64,000 nucleotides of DNA from Chitinophaga filiformis (lineage in GTDB: Bacteria; Bacteroidota; Bacteroidia; Chitinophagales; Chitinophagaceae), in NCBI RefSeq assembly GCF_021646545.1, contig NZ_JAKIRP010000003.1:372001-436000 (forward strand), given 5' to 3'. Positions 37,701 to 46,187 of the stretch are shown here, one piece after another. The position numbers and the translations under genes are program-made. Under the pieces are notes generated by a model. That model worked only from the letters and a program-made list of their open reading frames with translations, was not told the origin of the DNA and did no database searches. The stretch's first letter is position 1. Every line of letters starts with the position of its first letter.

Positions 37701-38876
37701 ATCCGGTTGTACAGTCTCAGCACGTTTGGTAGTAGCAGCATTCAGTGCAGCCGCACCGCTGGTTACTACACCACGGCCATAGAAAGGAGCACCGATGTTC
37801 ACTTTAGACATGTTTACGCCCAGGGCTTTCAGCGCTTTCACAGTAGCATCTACGGAGAAGTTGCTGTATTCTGCACCCGGATAGTCGTACAGTGGAGCGT
37901 TGTGACCAGCTTTATTAGACCATCCGCCATTGTAGTCGTAGGTCATCATGTTGTAATAATTCATTGAATTATTCAGACGAGACCAGTTGAAACCCTGCAG
38001 TTTGGCAGGAGAAGCGGCGAATGCAGCTGTGATCAGTTTATTCGGACCAATAGCGGCTCTTACTGCTTCTACCAGCGTTGCAAAGTTGTTATAGTCGGCA
38101 GTGCTGTATCTTTCAATGTTCATACCTGGATCGTTAGGATATTCCCAGTCGAAGTCGATACCGTCAAAGCCCATGTTGATCAGGTCAACGCAATTGGCCA
38201 CAAACTTAGCCCGTTTGGTAGCGTCGGCAGCCATTTCAGGGTAGTGTTTACACATACTCCAGCCACCGATGGAAGCCATTACTTTTACACCTTTGGAATG
38301 AGCCAGGTCGAGTACGCCCTGTGCACCACCCTGTTTAGGAACAGATAAAGGGAAAGCGCCGGTTTTGCCGGTGTTAACGTTTTTCCAGCCGCTGCCTTCA
38401 TTACGGTATCCCAGGGTATAGGCATAACTGCCTTCAGAGATATAATATAATGGAGCATCCAGCTCACCATATAGCAGGAACATATCCCAGCTGCTGTAAA
38501 TGTCCTCATTTACGAGCGCACCGGGTTCCTGTACAGCGCCCACCTGGTAAATATTTTTGTTGCGGAAGTCCCCACTGTGCAAGGAACCGTCTTTCGCTAC
38601 ACCGAAGAAGGAGAAGTTAAGGATGGTGTACTGCGAATAATCCACGTTCAGTTGGTTATAACCTCCTTTGGGCACGATGCCAGCCACGTCTTTCCAGGCA
38701 TCCCATTGGGTGATATATCCTATCACCTGTTTGTTGTGGTTCTTTGTCGTTGCGGGCACCTGCGGACTTACCTGCGCCATGAGGGGGGATATGCCCAGCA
38801 TGAGGAGCAGTACCAGCAAGGCATGTCTTACGCGATGGTATGACAATGCGCTACGAAAGGTAGAATTTACTTTCAT
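34788..38876 (-). CDS. Bifunctional GH18 chitinase with two catalytic domains and T9SS type A domain
   Basis: A 1362-residue secreted protein; signal peptide 1-35. First GH18 domain about 48-500 with SIGGW (202-206) and DGIDFDWEYPND (Asp238, Asp241, Asp243, Glu245). First Ig-like domain 518-607. Second GH18 domain about 618-945 with SLGGE (692-696) and DGFDIDIEGG (Asp725, Asp728, Asp730, Glu732). Then Ig-like 951-1041, chitin-binding CBM5/12-type 1049-1101, Ig-like 1108-1198, a second CBM-like domain 1206-1257, and a type A sorting domain 1275-1362 (VFPNPLTGT). The layout resembles ChiA of Flavobacterium johnsoniae, which is T9SS-secreted, but has extra Ig and CBM modules. Both active sites are intact, so complementary endo and processive action on crystalline chitin is plausible. 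Terminators bound the gene on both sides, suggesting independent transcription from the 38877-39130 spacer. Confidence 0.95.
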   Translation of the reverse strand: MKVNSTFRSALSYHRVRHALLVLLLMLGISPLMAQVSPQVPATTKNHNKQVIGYITQWDAWKDVAGIVPKGGYNQLNVDYSQYTILNFSFFGVAKDGSLHSGDFRNKNIYQVGAVQEPGALVNEDIYSSWDMFLLYGELDAPLYYISEGSYAYTLGYRNEGSGWKNVNTGKTGAFPLSVPKQGGAQGVLDLAHSKGVKVMASIGGWSMCKHYPEMAADATKRAKFVANCVDLINMGFDGIDFDWEYPNDPGMNIERYSTADYNNFATLVEAVRAAIGPNKLITAAFAASPAKLQGFNWSRLNNSMNYYNMMTYDYNGGWSNKAGHNAPLYDYPGAEYSNFSVDATVKALKALGVNMSKVNIGAPFYGRGVVTSGAAALNAATTKRAETVQPDGPIQTCADYTNWAKDLWDGTPNYSYILQQTSSGWTEGWDDVAKVPYKTKGNYFLSYDNERSVGEKAKYIKDNGLAGVIIWQVYGDMLNMTSSTVAKGKLIYCPNTTSPLVNKINAVFADGSTPTNQPPSVNLTAPTANASFTAPASITVSANATDSDGSIAKVQFFNGATSLGTATAAPYSISWSNVAAGTYSITAVATDNAGAVTTSSAVSVTVKSGTVDPPPPGGKVVVGYWHNWNLASAPYIRLRDVDSRFNVIEVAFGTTGSDYSTVSFTPEGTTVADFKADIATLQSQGRKVLLSLGGETGTLMLNTTANKQSFVTSMKNLLDTYNFDGFDIDIEGGTSLQLNNGDNNFMAPTTPKVVNLIAAVKEIVAYRQAQGKTCLLTMAPETYYVQTAYGATYSPLVGAYLPIIYGLRNELSWIQPQLYNTGSVMGLDNKVYNSATADFIVSMTEMLLQGFPVSGTSQTFPALREDQVAFGLPAAPGAAGSGYTAPAEVKKALNYLTKGQSYGGGYTLRKAAGYPGLRGIMTWSVNWDKVNNSEFAANYYPYFFGSTPGNQSPVVSITSPAAGAAFTAPASITITASASDADGTVSKVEFYNGATRLGQATSAPYTYTWTNVTAGTYSLTAVATDNGGAVATSSAVSVTVNGTGGNTCDGIAAWSATAVYTANMQAVYNGKIYKANWWTQGDQPDTHSGAGQVWAYVSDCGGTNPGNQAPAVSITSPASGATFTAPATVTIQATASDADGTVSKVEFFNGSTKLGEATVSPYSYTWSNVAAGSYSITAKATDNGNASTTSGTVTITVGGGNTGNCAGVPTYQPYPAVYNMGDKVVYNGNLYESLSNGLYNVTPGTADWWWKPLGACGASAATVAAVSPAPDNVVNEKVLVFPNPLTGTTLKVQFNAAAGEKVLIELWSTGGSAVIRKQYIAASKGQQTVDLDVSQVPAGSWILKTSHLKSGRKGTAKVVRL
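35283..37325 (-). repeat. Three near-identical Ig-like domain copies in the bifunctional chitinase
   Basis: Residues 518-607, 951-1041 and 1108-1198 each begin NQ(P/S/A)P-x-V and share TAPAxxTI, DGxxxKVxF(F/Y)NG, APY-x-x-x-W and TDN segments. The copies separate catalytic and binding modules. Their high likeness points to recent duplication or continued gene conversion, and it also gives the DNA repeated tracts that could recombine. Confidence 0.8.
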
Positions 38877-39141
38877 TTATAACGGTTTTTTTGAGACGAT
38901 ATGGAACTACTGGTTTATTTCTGCTTACAATAATCCAAGCCACAGGTTGTTGTTACGTCAGGTTGCTCTTTAAGTAAGTATGTGCAGATATAAGACCGGT
39001 CTTCACAGGCAAATGGTATTTTAAGGCGTATGGTTAATACAAAAAACTCTTTAGTTCGCTCTTTTCCAGACTCTCTATAAAGGTGTCGTACCTAACGTGG
39101 TATGGTACCATCCCAAAAATAATTTTTTTTGTTATATGCAA
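38877..39141. other. Intergenic spacer upstream of the bifunctional chitinase
   Basis: About 265 bp lie between the terminator of the PorE-like gene and the chitinase start. It is AT-rich, with a CAAATGGTA stretch near 39010 that reads on the minus strand as TACCATTTG, one base off the TAnnTTTG promoter box spacing. No exact promoter box, gene or large repeat was found. It should hold the chitinase promoter. Confidence 0.45.
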
Positions 39142-39174
39142 AACGCCCTCCCGGTATTGTACCGGGAGGGCGTT
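39142..39174 (-). terminator. Strong rho-independent terminator after the PorE-like gene
   Basis: Perfect 15-bp stem, arms 39142-39156 (AACGCCCTCCCGGTA) and 39160-39174, with a 3-nt loop. On the minus strand it is followed by TTTTGC and then A/T-rich sequence. It lies 22 bp past the stop codon at 39197 and ends the type B cassette before the chitinase gene. Confidence 0.9.
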
Positions 39175-39196
39175 CCTTTATTCTGGTAGTACGATC

Positions 39197-41494
39197 TTAC
39201 TTGTGAATGATTTTCAACATGGTACGTCTTGCGCGCATGTACTGTTCATCCGTACAAGGTGCACCTTTACCGCATGGATCTTCGGGATCTTTACCGATAT
39301 TCTCGTAGTAAAGTCTGTTTGAAGCTACACCTTTTCTTACCAGGTAGTCAATTACTGCGTAGCAACGTAAAGCAGAGAGGTCCTTATTATAGGCGTCAGA
39401 ACCACGGCTATCGGTGTAGGAACGTATCTGCAGTTTCCAGTCAGGGTACTGGTTCAGCACCACGGCAACCCTATCCAGCAGGTTCCTTGACTTAGTGGTC
39501 AGGATAGCACTGTTATAGTCGTAGTAGAACTCCATATTCTCCATTTTGTTCTGGATAGCATGGTCCATTTCTGACATTTCAATATCCTGTCTGGTTTGTT
39601 GCGGCTGTGCAACGGCTACAGTTTCGATCTTCTCAGCTGGTTTTTCTGCAACTGGTTCTGGTTCGTATTCTGATTTTGGCTCGTTTACAGGTACTGGAGG
39701 AGCTACCACAGGCGTCTTCACTGGTTTGCCGGTTCCTGGTTTAACAGGAGGTGTACGCTTGACAGGCGTTTTTACCGGTTCTTTAACCGGCTCGCTCGCA
39801 GGTTCGTTTTTAGCTACCAGTGGTTCTGAAACCGGGTGCTGTGTAGTACTAACTGTAGATGGAATATCTATCGGAGCACTTACAGGCTGTTTCGGAGAGT
39901 GTACCACTGGTTCGTCAGCAGGTTTTGCCGGAGTTGTAGTAGTAGCCACTGTTCCCGGTAAGCTGATCGGCGCAGTTACAGTTTGTCTCGGAGATACCAC
40001 CACCGGTTCATCCGGTTTAGGCGTTGCCACCCCTGTTGATTCTGCCACCTGTGGTTTATCAGCAGGCTTGTTCTGTGCCAGTATAACCGGGTTTGGATTT
40101 GATCCCGGCTCCGGATCTTTATAAGGCTGGATACCCTGGTCGTTGTTGAACCTTTCTGTGAAGTGAGTATCCATGAAACGGTAGATATCGTCACTACCAC
40201 CGCCGCCGGGACGGTTGGAAGAGAAGTAACCTTCATACATATTCGCCTTCATGATGAAACCCAGATCATCGCCACCGGAGTTGAACGGATAGCGCAGGTT
40301 CTGCAGGCGATGCCATTCAGTTCCCTTACCGGCTACACGGAAGATGTCAAAACCTCCCATACCCGGATGACCTTTACTGGAGAAGTACAACATGTCTTCT
40401 TCATTATAGGTCGGGAATGCTTCATCGAAAGGAGTGTTGATGATCGGACCGCAGTTCTTAGGTTTACCCCATCTGCCGTTCTTCTGTTTTTCACTGAACC
40501 AGATGTCCATTTTACCCTGACCGCCTTTTCTGTTGGAAGCAAAGTACATGGTCCTGCCATCGCGGCTGAGGGCAACGTGCCCGGTAGAAGCACCGTTGGA
40601 GTTGATCTCTTTCAGTGGTTCGAGTGGTCTCCACTCATCACCTGATTTCACAGACCAGAACACCATCATTGTACGTTCACCATTTACAGGACCGCGTTTC
40701 TTACGGTTGGCGATATCCTGCTGCCATGAGTTCAGTGTTACATAGATGGTATCTTCCCTGGCGTTAAAACATACAGGTCCGATGTGATAAGGTACCAGGG
40801 CTAATAATTGCGGCACTACTTCTTCAACGAAAGTATTGGCCACGCCCTGTGAATATTGTTTAAAGATATATGCCTTGTAATAGGGCTGATTGGTACGTGT
40901 ATCAATTTTGGGATTCTTCTCAGGCAACAGGTTCATGGTCATTTTACGGTAGCCGTTGGATACCAGGAGGAGACCCTGCCTTGTTACACCGCTTACGTAA
41001 TCCGAGCCGGAAGAACTCAGTTCCTTGATGTTCTCCATCGCCATGTCGAGACGGTTGGTCTTCCATGCGATAGCACTGTCACAGCCAGCCATCATAGCGT
41101 TCGCCAGGCGGACACTATCTGGCTTTGAACTTTTAAATTTGGCTATCTGTTGTTTTGCTTCAACATATTTACCTGCACTTTTTAATATTTCTCCATATTG
41201 CAGATGTGCCACTGGCGGACAATCCGGACGTTGATCCATTTTCTCATACCAGAAGGCAGCGTCTTCATACTGGCCAATTTCACGGTTACAGAGAGCTATA
41301 CGTTCCAGGAGATCAATAGAAGTTTTGGTTTTCTTCTTTGCAATGATCCTGCCATACAGGGACCCTGCAACAGCATACTCCTGTCTTTCAAAAGCCTCAT
41401 CAGCCCTTACCCGCACGCTTTTCTGCTCCTGGCCAAACAGCATCACCGGAACCATCAGAGTGGTGCATAATAATATCGCGTAACAACGTAGCAT
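39197..41494 (-). CDS. PorE-like OmpA-family protein with long proline-rich linker
   Basis: A 765-residue protein with a signal peptide (1-21). TPR-like helices (about 25-150) are followed by a PD40-type beta-propeller (about 200-450: GGQGKMDIWFSE, GMGGFDIFRV, GGGGSDDIYRF), then a linker of about 160 residues (470-634) rich in Pro, Val, Lys and Glu, and an OmpA domain (651-765). In the OmpA domain the peptidoglycan motif reads SYTDSRGSDAYNKDLSALR, with Tyr in the place where His is usual, and the end reads ARRTMLKI instead of NRRTEF. As with its relative at 2137-3921, no carboxypeptidase-regulatory-like domain is seen between propeller and OmpA. It lies 26 bp after a PorP gene and should connect that protein to the cell wall; this is by analogy with PorE. 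Confidence 0.87.
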   Translation of the reverse strand: MLRCYAILLCTTLMVPVMLFGQEQKSVRVRADEAFERQEYAVAGSLYGRIIAKKKTKTSIDLLERIALCNREIGQYEDAAFWYEKMDQRPDCPPVAHLQYGEILKSAGKYVEAKQQIAKFKSSKPDSVRLANAMMAGCDSAIAWKTNRLDMAMENIKELSSSGSDYVSGVTRQGLLLVSNGYRKMTMNLLPEKNPKIDTRTNQPYYKAYIFKQYSQGVANTFVEEVVPQLLALVPYHIGPVCFNAREDTIYVTLNSWQQDIANRKKRGPVNGERTMMVFWSVKSGDEWRPLEPLKEINSNGASTGHVALSRDGRTMYFASNRKGGQGKMDIWFSEKQKNGRWGKPKNCGPIINTPFDEAFPTYNEEDMLYFSSKGHPGMGGFDIFRVAGKGTEWHRLQNLRYPFNSGGDDLGFIMKANMYEGYFSSNRPGGGGSDDIYRFMDTHFTERFNNDQGIQPYKDPEPGSNPNPVILAQNKPADKPQVAESTGVATPKPDEPVVVSPRQTVTAPISLPGTVATTTTPAKPADEPVVHSPKQPVSAPIDIPSTVSTTQHPVSEPLVAKNEPASEPVKEPVKTPVKRTPPVKPGTGKPVKTPVVAPPVPVNEPKSEYEPEPVAEKPAEKIETVAVAQPQQTRQDIEMSEMDHAIQNKMENMEFYYDYNSAILTTKSRNLLDRVAVVLNQYPDWKLQIRSYTDSRGSDAYNKDLSALRCYAVIDYLVRKGVASNRLYYENIGKDPEDPCGKGAPCTDEQYMRARRTMLKIIHK

Positions 41495-41520
41495 ATCGAG
41501 ATTTGATGATCTTTTAAATA

Positions 41521-42558
41521 TTAAAAATAGCGGGGATTGGATGTGCTGAAAAGCTTTGAATTAAATAATAGACCGATCGAAAGTTCATGCGAGCCGCCCT
41601 GTATACCTGCCAGTTTGTTCATGCTGTAGTCATAGGAATAACCTACACGGAACTTGGGAGAGACGTAATATTCGAGGATAGCACTTGCCGCATTGGCCTT
41701 GTCAAGTGATGTATTACTTACAACTGATTTCTTGTTGAATACAGAGAGATTCGTTCTGTAGGAACCGCCAATCCATAAAAGTTCATCAATGTGCATCATC
41801 AATGTTGCGTCCAGACCTGCAGGACCTGCGAAGTCGGTTTTGAACAGCACTGATGGTTTGAGGTAAATGTTATCATTCACCGGGAACATGTAACCTGCAG
41901 TTAAATAAACATGTTGTTTTCTGCGGATACTTTCATATGTATATCCTCTCCATTTATAACCGGAGCTACTGTACTTGGAGAAGAGATCCAGTGCAGAGAG
42001 ACCAATATAAAGTGAAGGAGTATAGTAATAGATACCTACACGTGCATCAGGAGCGGTAGACTTGGCAGAACCATCAGGAATGATACGGTCGCCGTTATCC
42101 AGGTAGATCAGGTCTTTACCGCTCAGGCCATACTGTGTTGCACCTACGCCGATACCGAGGCACAGGCGGCGCGTGTCTTCTTCATCGAGGCGTATACGAT
42201 ATGCATAGGAAGCATAAAGAGAAACAGCGCTCTGAGGACCGAGGTTATCCATCATGGCCTGTACACCCAGACCAACGTTTGCGTCTTTGTTACCTCTGTT
42301 CAGTGGACCGTCCAGCGATACACTGGCAGTACGTGGAGCACCGTCTATACCGGTCCACTGCTGGCGGTAAGCGGCGTTAAGATGCAGTACATCCTTATAA
42401 CCTGCATATGCGGGATTGATGCTCAATCCGTTAAAGATATACTGGCTGAACTGGACACTTTGCTGTGCACGGGAACCTGCTGCCAGGCAAAGTAATAATA
42501 CTACAGTAAACCATTTTTTTGTCATGTACATAATTGCACTTTTAGGATCACAGTTCAT
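41521..42558 (-). CDS. PorP/SprF family outer-membrane protein (third copy)
   Basis: A 345-residue protein with a signal peptide ending near residue 31 and starting, by hydrophobicity, at MTKKWFTVVLLL (Met12). The annotated ATG at 42558 overlaps the TAA of the upstream gene by one base (TAATG), which favours translational coupling, so either start is possible. The family signature is present: QYIFNGLSINPAYAG and RQQWTGIDGAP, then a barrel ending in VGYSYDYSMNKL. It resembles the PorP at 1068-2099 more than the one at 3960-4967. Its neighbours are a type B surface protein and a PorE-like gene, so it should be the dedicated export partner of that surface protein. Confidence 0.92.
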   Translation of the reverse strand: MNCDPKSAIMYMTKKWFTVVLLLCLAAGSRAQQSVQFSQYIFNGLSINPAYAGYKDVLHLNAAYRQQWTGIDGAPRTASVSLDGPLNRGNKDANVGLGVQAMMDNLGPQSAVSLYASYAYRIRLDEEDTRRLCLGIGVGATQYGLSGKDLIYLDNGDRIIPDGSAKSTAPDARVGIYYYTPSLYIGLSALDLFSKYSSSGYKWRGYTYESIRRKQHVYLTAGYMFPVNDNIYLKPSVLFKTDFAGPAGLDATLMMHIDELLWIGGSYRTNLSVFNKKSVVSNTSLDKANAASAILEYYVSPKFRVGYSYDYSMNKLAGIQGGSHELSIGLLFNSKLFSTSNPRYF

Positions 42559-44447
42559 TATCTAATAATCATTACCCAGCCTTTGAAAACCTTTACTCCT
42601 TCGGTAGGGCTGTTCAATTCAAGGCGGTAGTAATAGGTACCTTCGCTTAATCCTGTCGCATCCCAGGTGTTCTGATAGTTTTTGTCCTGGTACACAATGC
42701 CTCCCCAACGGTTGAAGATGAACAGTTGACTGTCAGGGTATTTATCAATTCCTCTTACTATAAAGTGGTCGTTCTTTCCATCTGCGTTTGGTGTTACCAC
42801 GTTGGAGATCACCATACCTGCAGCCTTACCGGCTGTCTTGATACTTGTTACGGTTCCCTTATCGCAACCTGCTTCTTTAGGGTCGCAGTGGTATGTTGCT
42901 TTGGACGTAGAGTCGGAGTTACCACCGATCTGTATCCTTGCTGTGTTATCGATACTCTTGATACCATCAGGCAGCGGATCAACCTTTACTTTAAAGTGGA
43001 GTGTGGCAATTGCACCTGCAGCCAGGTTATTTACTGCCCACATTACTGTGTTGGAACCTACCAGGTGGATACCACCATCTGTAGCAGATACGAAAGTCGT
43101 CAGTGCAGGAACAGGATCACTTACCTGGAGGGTAGGGATAGTAACGTTACCTGTGTTGCGTACATATATAATATATGACAGTTCTTCACCTGAAGTTACA
43201 CTGGCCTCACCGCTGGCATTCAGTACTATTTTCCATCCTTCGAAAGAAGTCACACTCACGATAGGAATAGTAGTAGATTCTTTACCTGCGCCATTTGGAT
43301 CTGGCTGGTTAGGATCGGTAGCGAGGGATGGCAATGTTTCAACGAATCCTTTACCATTCCCGTTATTTACGGTCGCTGTATTTACGATAGCTTTAGCGCC
43401 TGTCAGGTCTGTCGCCACCCTTACACGGAAAGAACGGACAACTGATTGTCCCGGATCCAGTAAAGGGATCGTCCATTGCAGCAGGTTATTAGCGTCAGGT
43501 GCTGCGTCGGGTGCATCGTAGAAGTTGGTATATATGGGAACGAAGTCCTGAATCACCACATCTTTCAGTTGCTCGGTACCTGTATTCTGTACGTGTATTA
43601 CATAAGTAACCAGGTCGCCTGACTGGATAGTATTGTTCGGACCAGTACCGGTGTAGTTCACGCTCATCCAGGCGATGGAGTTCATACCATTATCAACCGG
43701 GGTCCTTGTAGCAGGCCATCCTTTGTCGACACCTATAGCGGAGTTGATGTTGTTGTCAACCGCAGGTGCGAAAGTGTGCTTTAATCCCAGTCCATCTCCG
43801 ATGTCTACATAACCGGTATTATTAATATAGTCTACACCGGTTAAAGCACCATCCACATTCACGGAAAAGGAAACTGAGGTCTGTGCGCCGGGAGCCAGTG
43901 GCAGGTTGTTCCATGACAGTACATCATTATTAAGCGTACCGCCTGGAGAAGCACCATAGAAAATGGTGTGTACAGGCAGTGTGTCCACTACACGCACTGT
44001 GAGGGCTTCATCACCGGTATTTTTAATAAAGATCTTATAGTCGATCTGGTCTCCCACCTTTACGGCGCCGTCAGCACCGGAACCGTTGTAGGAATATGTT
44101 ACCCAAATGTCAACGGATTTGGTATATGGTTTACCGTTAACGGTAATACCGGTAGCTGCTTTTTTTCCGGCTGTCGGAATATTGGCCTTCGCTGGCAACC
44201 AGGTCATACCTACTATAAAAAGTAGCATGAACAGGCAGCGATCAGACATCTTTTTAATATCGGTAAAGACCAGGCCAACTCGCTGCTGCATCATCGTTTG
44301 CAGATTTAAGCGAGAGTTATAATTTATGCGCATAGGCTTAGGATTACTGCAAGTAGTGTATTTTGAATGCTGTTGTACCAATGTATTGCTCTCATTAGAA
44401 ACGCCGTGCACCAATTGTCCTCTTATTATATATATAGATCCGGGCAA
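42558..44447 (-). CDS. DUF11-repeat surface protein with T9SS type B domain
   Basis: A 629-residue frame from the first ATG, but the signal peptide starts at Met67 (MSDRCLFMLLFIVGMTWLPAKA); Met39 or Met52/53 are other possible starts. Mature part: three DUF11-type Ig-fold repeats (about 100-215, 250-375, 405-520) with the pattern Y-x-I-x-x-x-NTG and N-x-A/G-x-V/I, then the type B sorting domain (546-629: VTPNADGKNDHF, FNRWGGIVYQ, TWDATG). DUF11 repeats form stalks on cell surfaces. With PorP/SprF and PorE-like genes downstream, it heads a compact version of the cassette seen at 1-9 kb. Ligand unknown. The TAATG overlap supports an operon. Confidence 0.87.
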   Translation of the reverse strand: MPGSIYIIRGQLVHGVSNESNTLVQQHSKYTTCSNPKPMRINYNSRLNLQTMMQQRVGLVFTDIKKMSDRCLFMLLFIVGMTWLPAKANIPTAGKKAATGITVNGKPYTKSVDIWVTYSYNGSGADGAVKVGDQIDYKIFIKNTGDEALTVRVVDTLPVHTIFYGASPGGTLNNDVLSWNNLPLAPGAQTSVSFSVNVDGALTGVDYINNTGYVDIGDGLGLKHTFAPAVDNNINSAIGVDKGWPATRTPVDNGMNSIAWMSVNYTGTGPNNTIQSGDLVTYVIHVQNTGTEQLKDVVIQDFVPIYTNFYDAPDAAPDANNLLQWTIPLLDPGQSVVRSFRVRVATDLTGAKAIVNTATVNNGNGKGFVETLPSLATDPNQPDPNGAGKESTTIPIVSVTSFEGWKIVLNASGEASVTSGEELSYIIYVRNTGNVTIPTLQVSDPVPALTTFVSATDGGIHLVGSNTVMWAVNNLAAGAIATLHFKVKVDPLPDGIKSIDNTARIQIGGNSDSTSKATYHCDPKEAGCDKGTVTSIKTAGKAAGMVISNVVTPNADGKNDHFIVRGIDKYPDSQLFIFNRWGGIVYQDKNYQNTWDATGLSEGTYYYRLELNSPTEGVKVFKGWVMIIR

Positions 44448-45515
44448 GCCGGGGACGGTGGTCAGGCATATGGAAAATTGCTCTCAGAGCAGTCCACAAT
44501 TCGTATAAGGCAGCGTTCTTCATTGGTTTAGGATTATGATTTATAAATATCCGACAGTCAAGGATATAGTAAATTCGAATATAAAAATATCTATATTTAT
44601 TGATAAAACAATATCTTTTTAAAAATTAATGAGCATTAACCCCTCCTACTTCTCGGTTATAAATCAAAACATTACAAATGAAATTGGGGCACATACTATG
44701 CAATTTGGCATATAAAAATGGCCATTTTCCGGGATCAATCACATGATATTTTATATACATATGACCATTGGAATAACCTTGCTGATGAAGGCTTCGGGGC
44801 ATTCAAATATATATTTTAACTCATACAATAAACATATGGTGGCTGAACGTTATAACTACCCTTACCGGCCCAACGAAGAATGTGGTTATTCACATTTTTT
44901 AAACAAGGAAACGACCCGAAATGTGGATAACTTTTCTTATCACCCTTGTACGCATATTTTCAAAATGACATTTTCTGTAATATTATTTTACCCTATTTCT
45001 ATGAGATTCTCTCTGTTCCCTCATTCACAGCATAAAATTCCTATATGTGAACAAATCACTATATTTACTAATATAAATGTAGTTACCTAGATCGCTTTAC
45101 CAGGCCCGGCGGGAATAAGCAGTAAGTATATGCTCACCTTTTTTTGAGTACTAGCGCTTATTTTATATATGACGAAGATCATTAGTTGAAATCGCACCCG
45201 TTATTCTATTCATATTTACGCCACTGGAAAGACCATTCCCATATCTTCTACCTGAAAGACCATGTTTAAAAACAGCTGATGGAGGCTGCACGCGCAACGG
45301 AAAAAAACTATGCCATACGTGTGTCTGCATTCTACCGCTAACTCATTAATATTAACCAATTTAAAATGCACACGACCATTCCATTCTGTTATTACACGAG
45401 TAATTCTGGCCTGCGGAGACCGGAGCCATTAATGCCTGACCAGTATCCGCCATGTATATGGGTATTGTAATCGGTTACATTCATACCTGTATATCAACCT
45501 GCAAACACTTTTCTG
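44448..45515. other. AT-rich spacer of 1.07 kb between divergent genes
   Basis: The spacer separates the DUF11 surface protein (minus) from the regulator (plus). From about 44520 to 45100 it is strongly AT-rich; the rest is mixed. A frame of 115 codons at 44743-45090 shows no signal peptide, no recognisable domain and atypical composition, and I do not call it a gene. No exact TAnnTTTG promoter box, long inverted repeat or RNA gene was found. It should hold both divergent promoters. Confidence 0.5.
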
Positions 45516-46181
45516 ATGAATACTGCAGTCTATAAAATTTTACTTGTAGATGAGGATCAGGTATTTGTAAGACAGACCCGGCAGTTATTGATTACCCAAT
45601 CTTATGACATCCATACAGCCTCCTCAGAAGAAGAAGGAATCATCATCTGCCAGCAACAGCAACCCGATCTTATCATTTGTGGTGCACACCTGCGCGGAAC
45701 AGGCGGGCATCATTTCATTATGGCACTAAGGAACGACCCTGGTTTTGATCATATTCCGCTGATCTTCATCAGTGTAAAAGATAACAAACAGGAAATGCGC
45801 ATGGCCATGAACCTTGGCGCAGATGATTATCTGGCAAGGCCGTTCAGAAAACGCGACCTGCTGCTCAGTATTCGCTCGCGACTGGGCCGTTTTGCCAAGT
45901 TCAATCATGTGCATACACCTGACGAAACCAGAAGTGTATCTCTTGCTAACTCATCAACCGCACAACAGGCACTGTATCACAGGCTTGGTAAAGCTGAAAA
46001 CCGCATCATAAAAATGATCGCAGAAGGCAAAAGCACCAAGCAGATGGCTGATGAATTAAATGTGAGCATCCGTACTATCGAAAATCACAGGTACAGGATC
46101 GCCGGCAAACTTGGTATTGCCGGGCGCAACGCGCTGACTGAATTTGTGATCAGGAATATTATACAGCAGCAGAAACAGTAG
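45516..46181 (+). CDS. Orphan LuxR-type regulator with atypical receiver domain
   Basis: A 221-residue protein: receiver-like domain (about 5-125) and a LuxR/FixJ-type HTH (about 158-213: KMIAEGKSTKQMADELNVSIRTIENHRYRI). The receiver keeps the acidic start VDED (Asp12, Glu13, Asp14) and Ser86, but where the phosphorylated aspartate should stand (PDLIICGAHLRGTGG) there is Gly56, and the usual Lys of the K-P-F turn is Arg108. It therefore probably cannot be phosphorylated in the normal way and may be controlled by ligand, partner or level. No histidine kinase is adjacent. It faces away from the DUF11 cassette, which could be its target; that is inference. Confidence 0.86.
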   Translation: MNTAVYKILLVDEDQVFVRQTRQLLITQSYDIHTASSEEEGIIICQQQQPDLIICGAHLRGTGGHHFIMALRNDPGFDHIPLIFISVKDNKQEMRMAMNLGADDYLARPFRKRDLLLSIRSRLGRFAKFNHVHTPDETRSVSLANSSTAQQALYHRLGKAENRIIKMIAEGKSTKQMADELNVSIRTIENHRYRIAGKLGIAGRNALTEFVIRNIIQQQKQ

Positions 46182-46187
46182 CCCACT

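Noticed and set aside
41521..42558. The long-form start of the third PorP gene as certain
   Set aside because: TAATG overlap favours it, but the signal peptide begins at Met12; both starts are left open.
44743..45090. A 115-codon plus-strand frame in the AT-rich spacer
   Set aside because: No domain, atypical composition for a gene here, and it sits in a stretch where AT content alone can give such frames.
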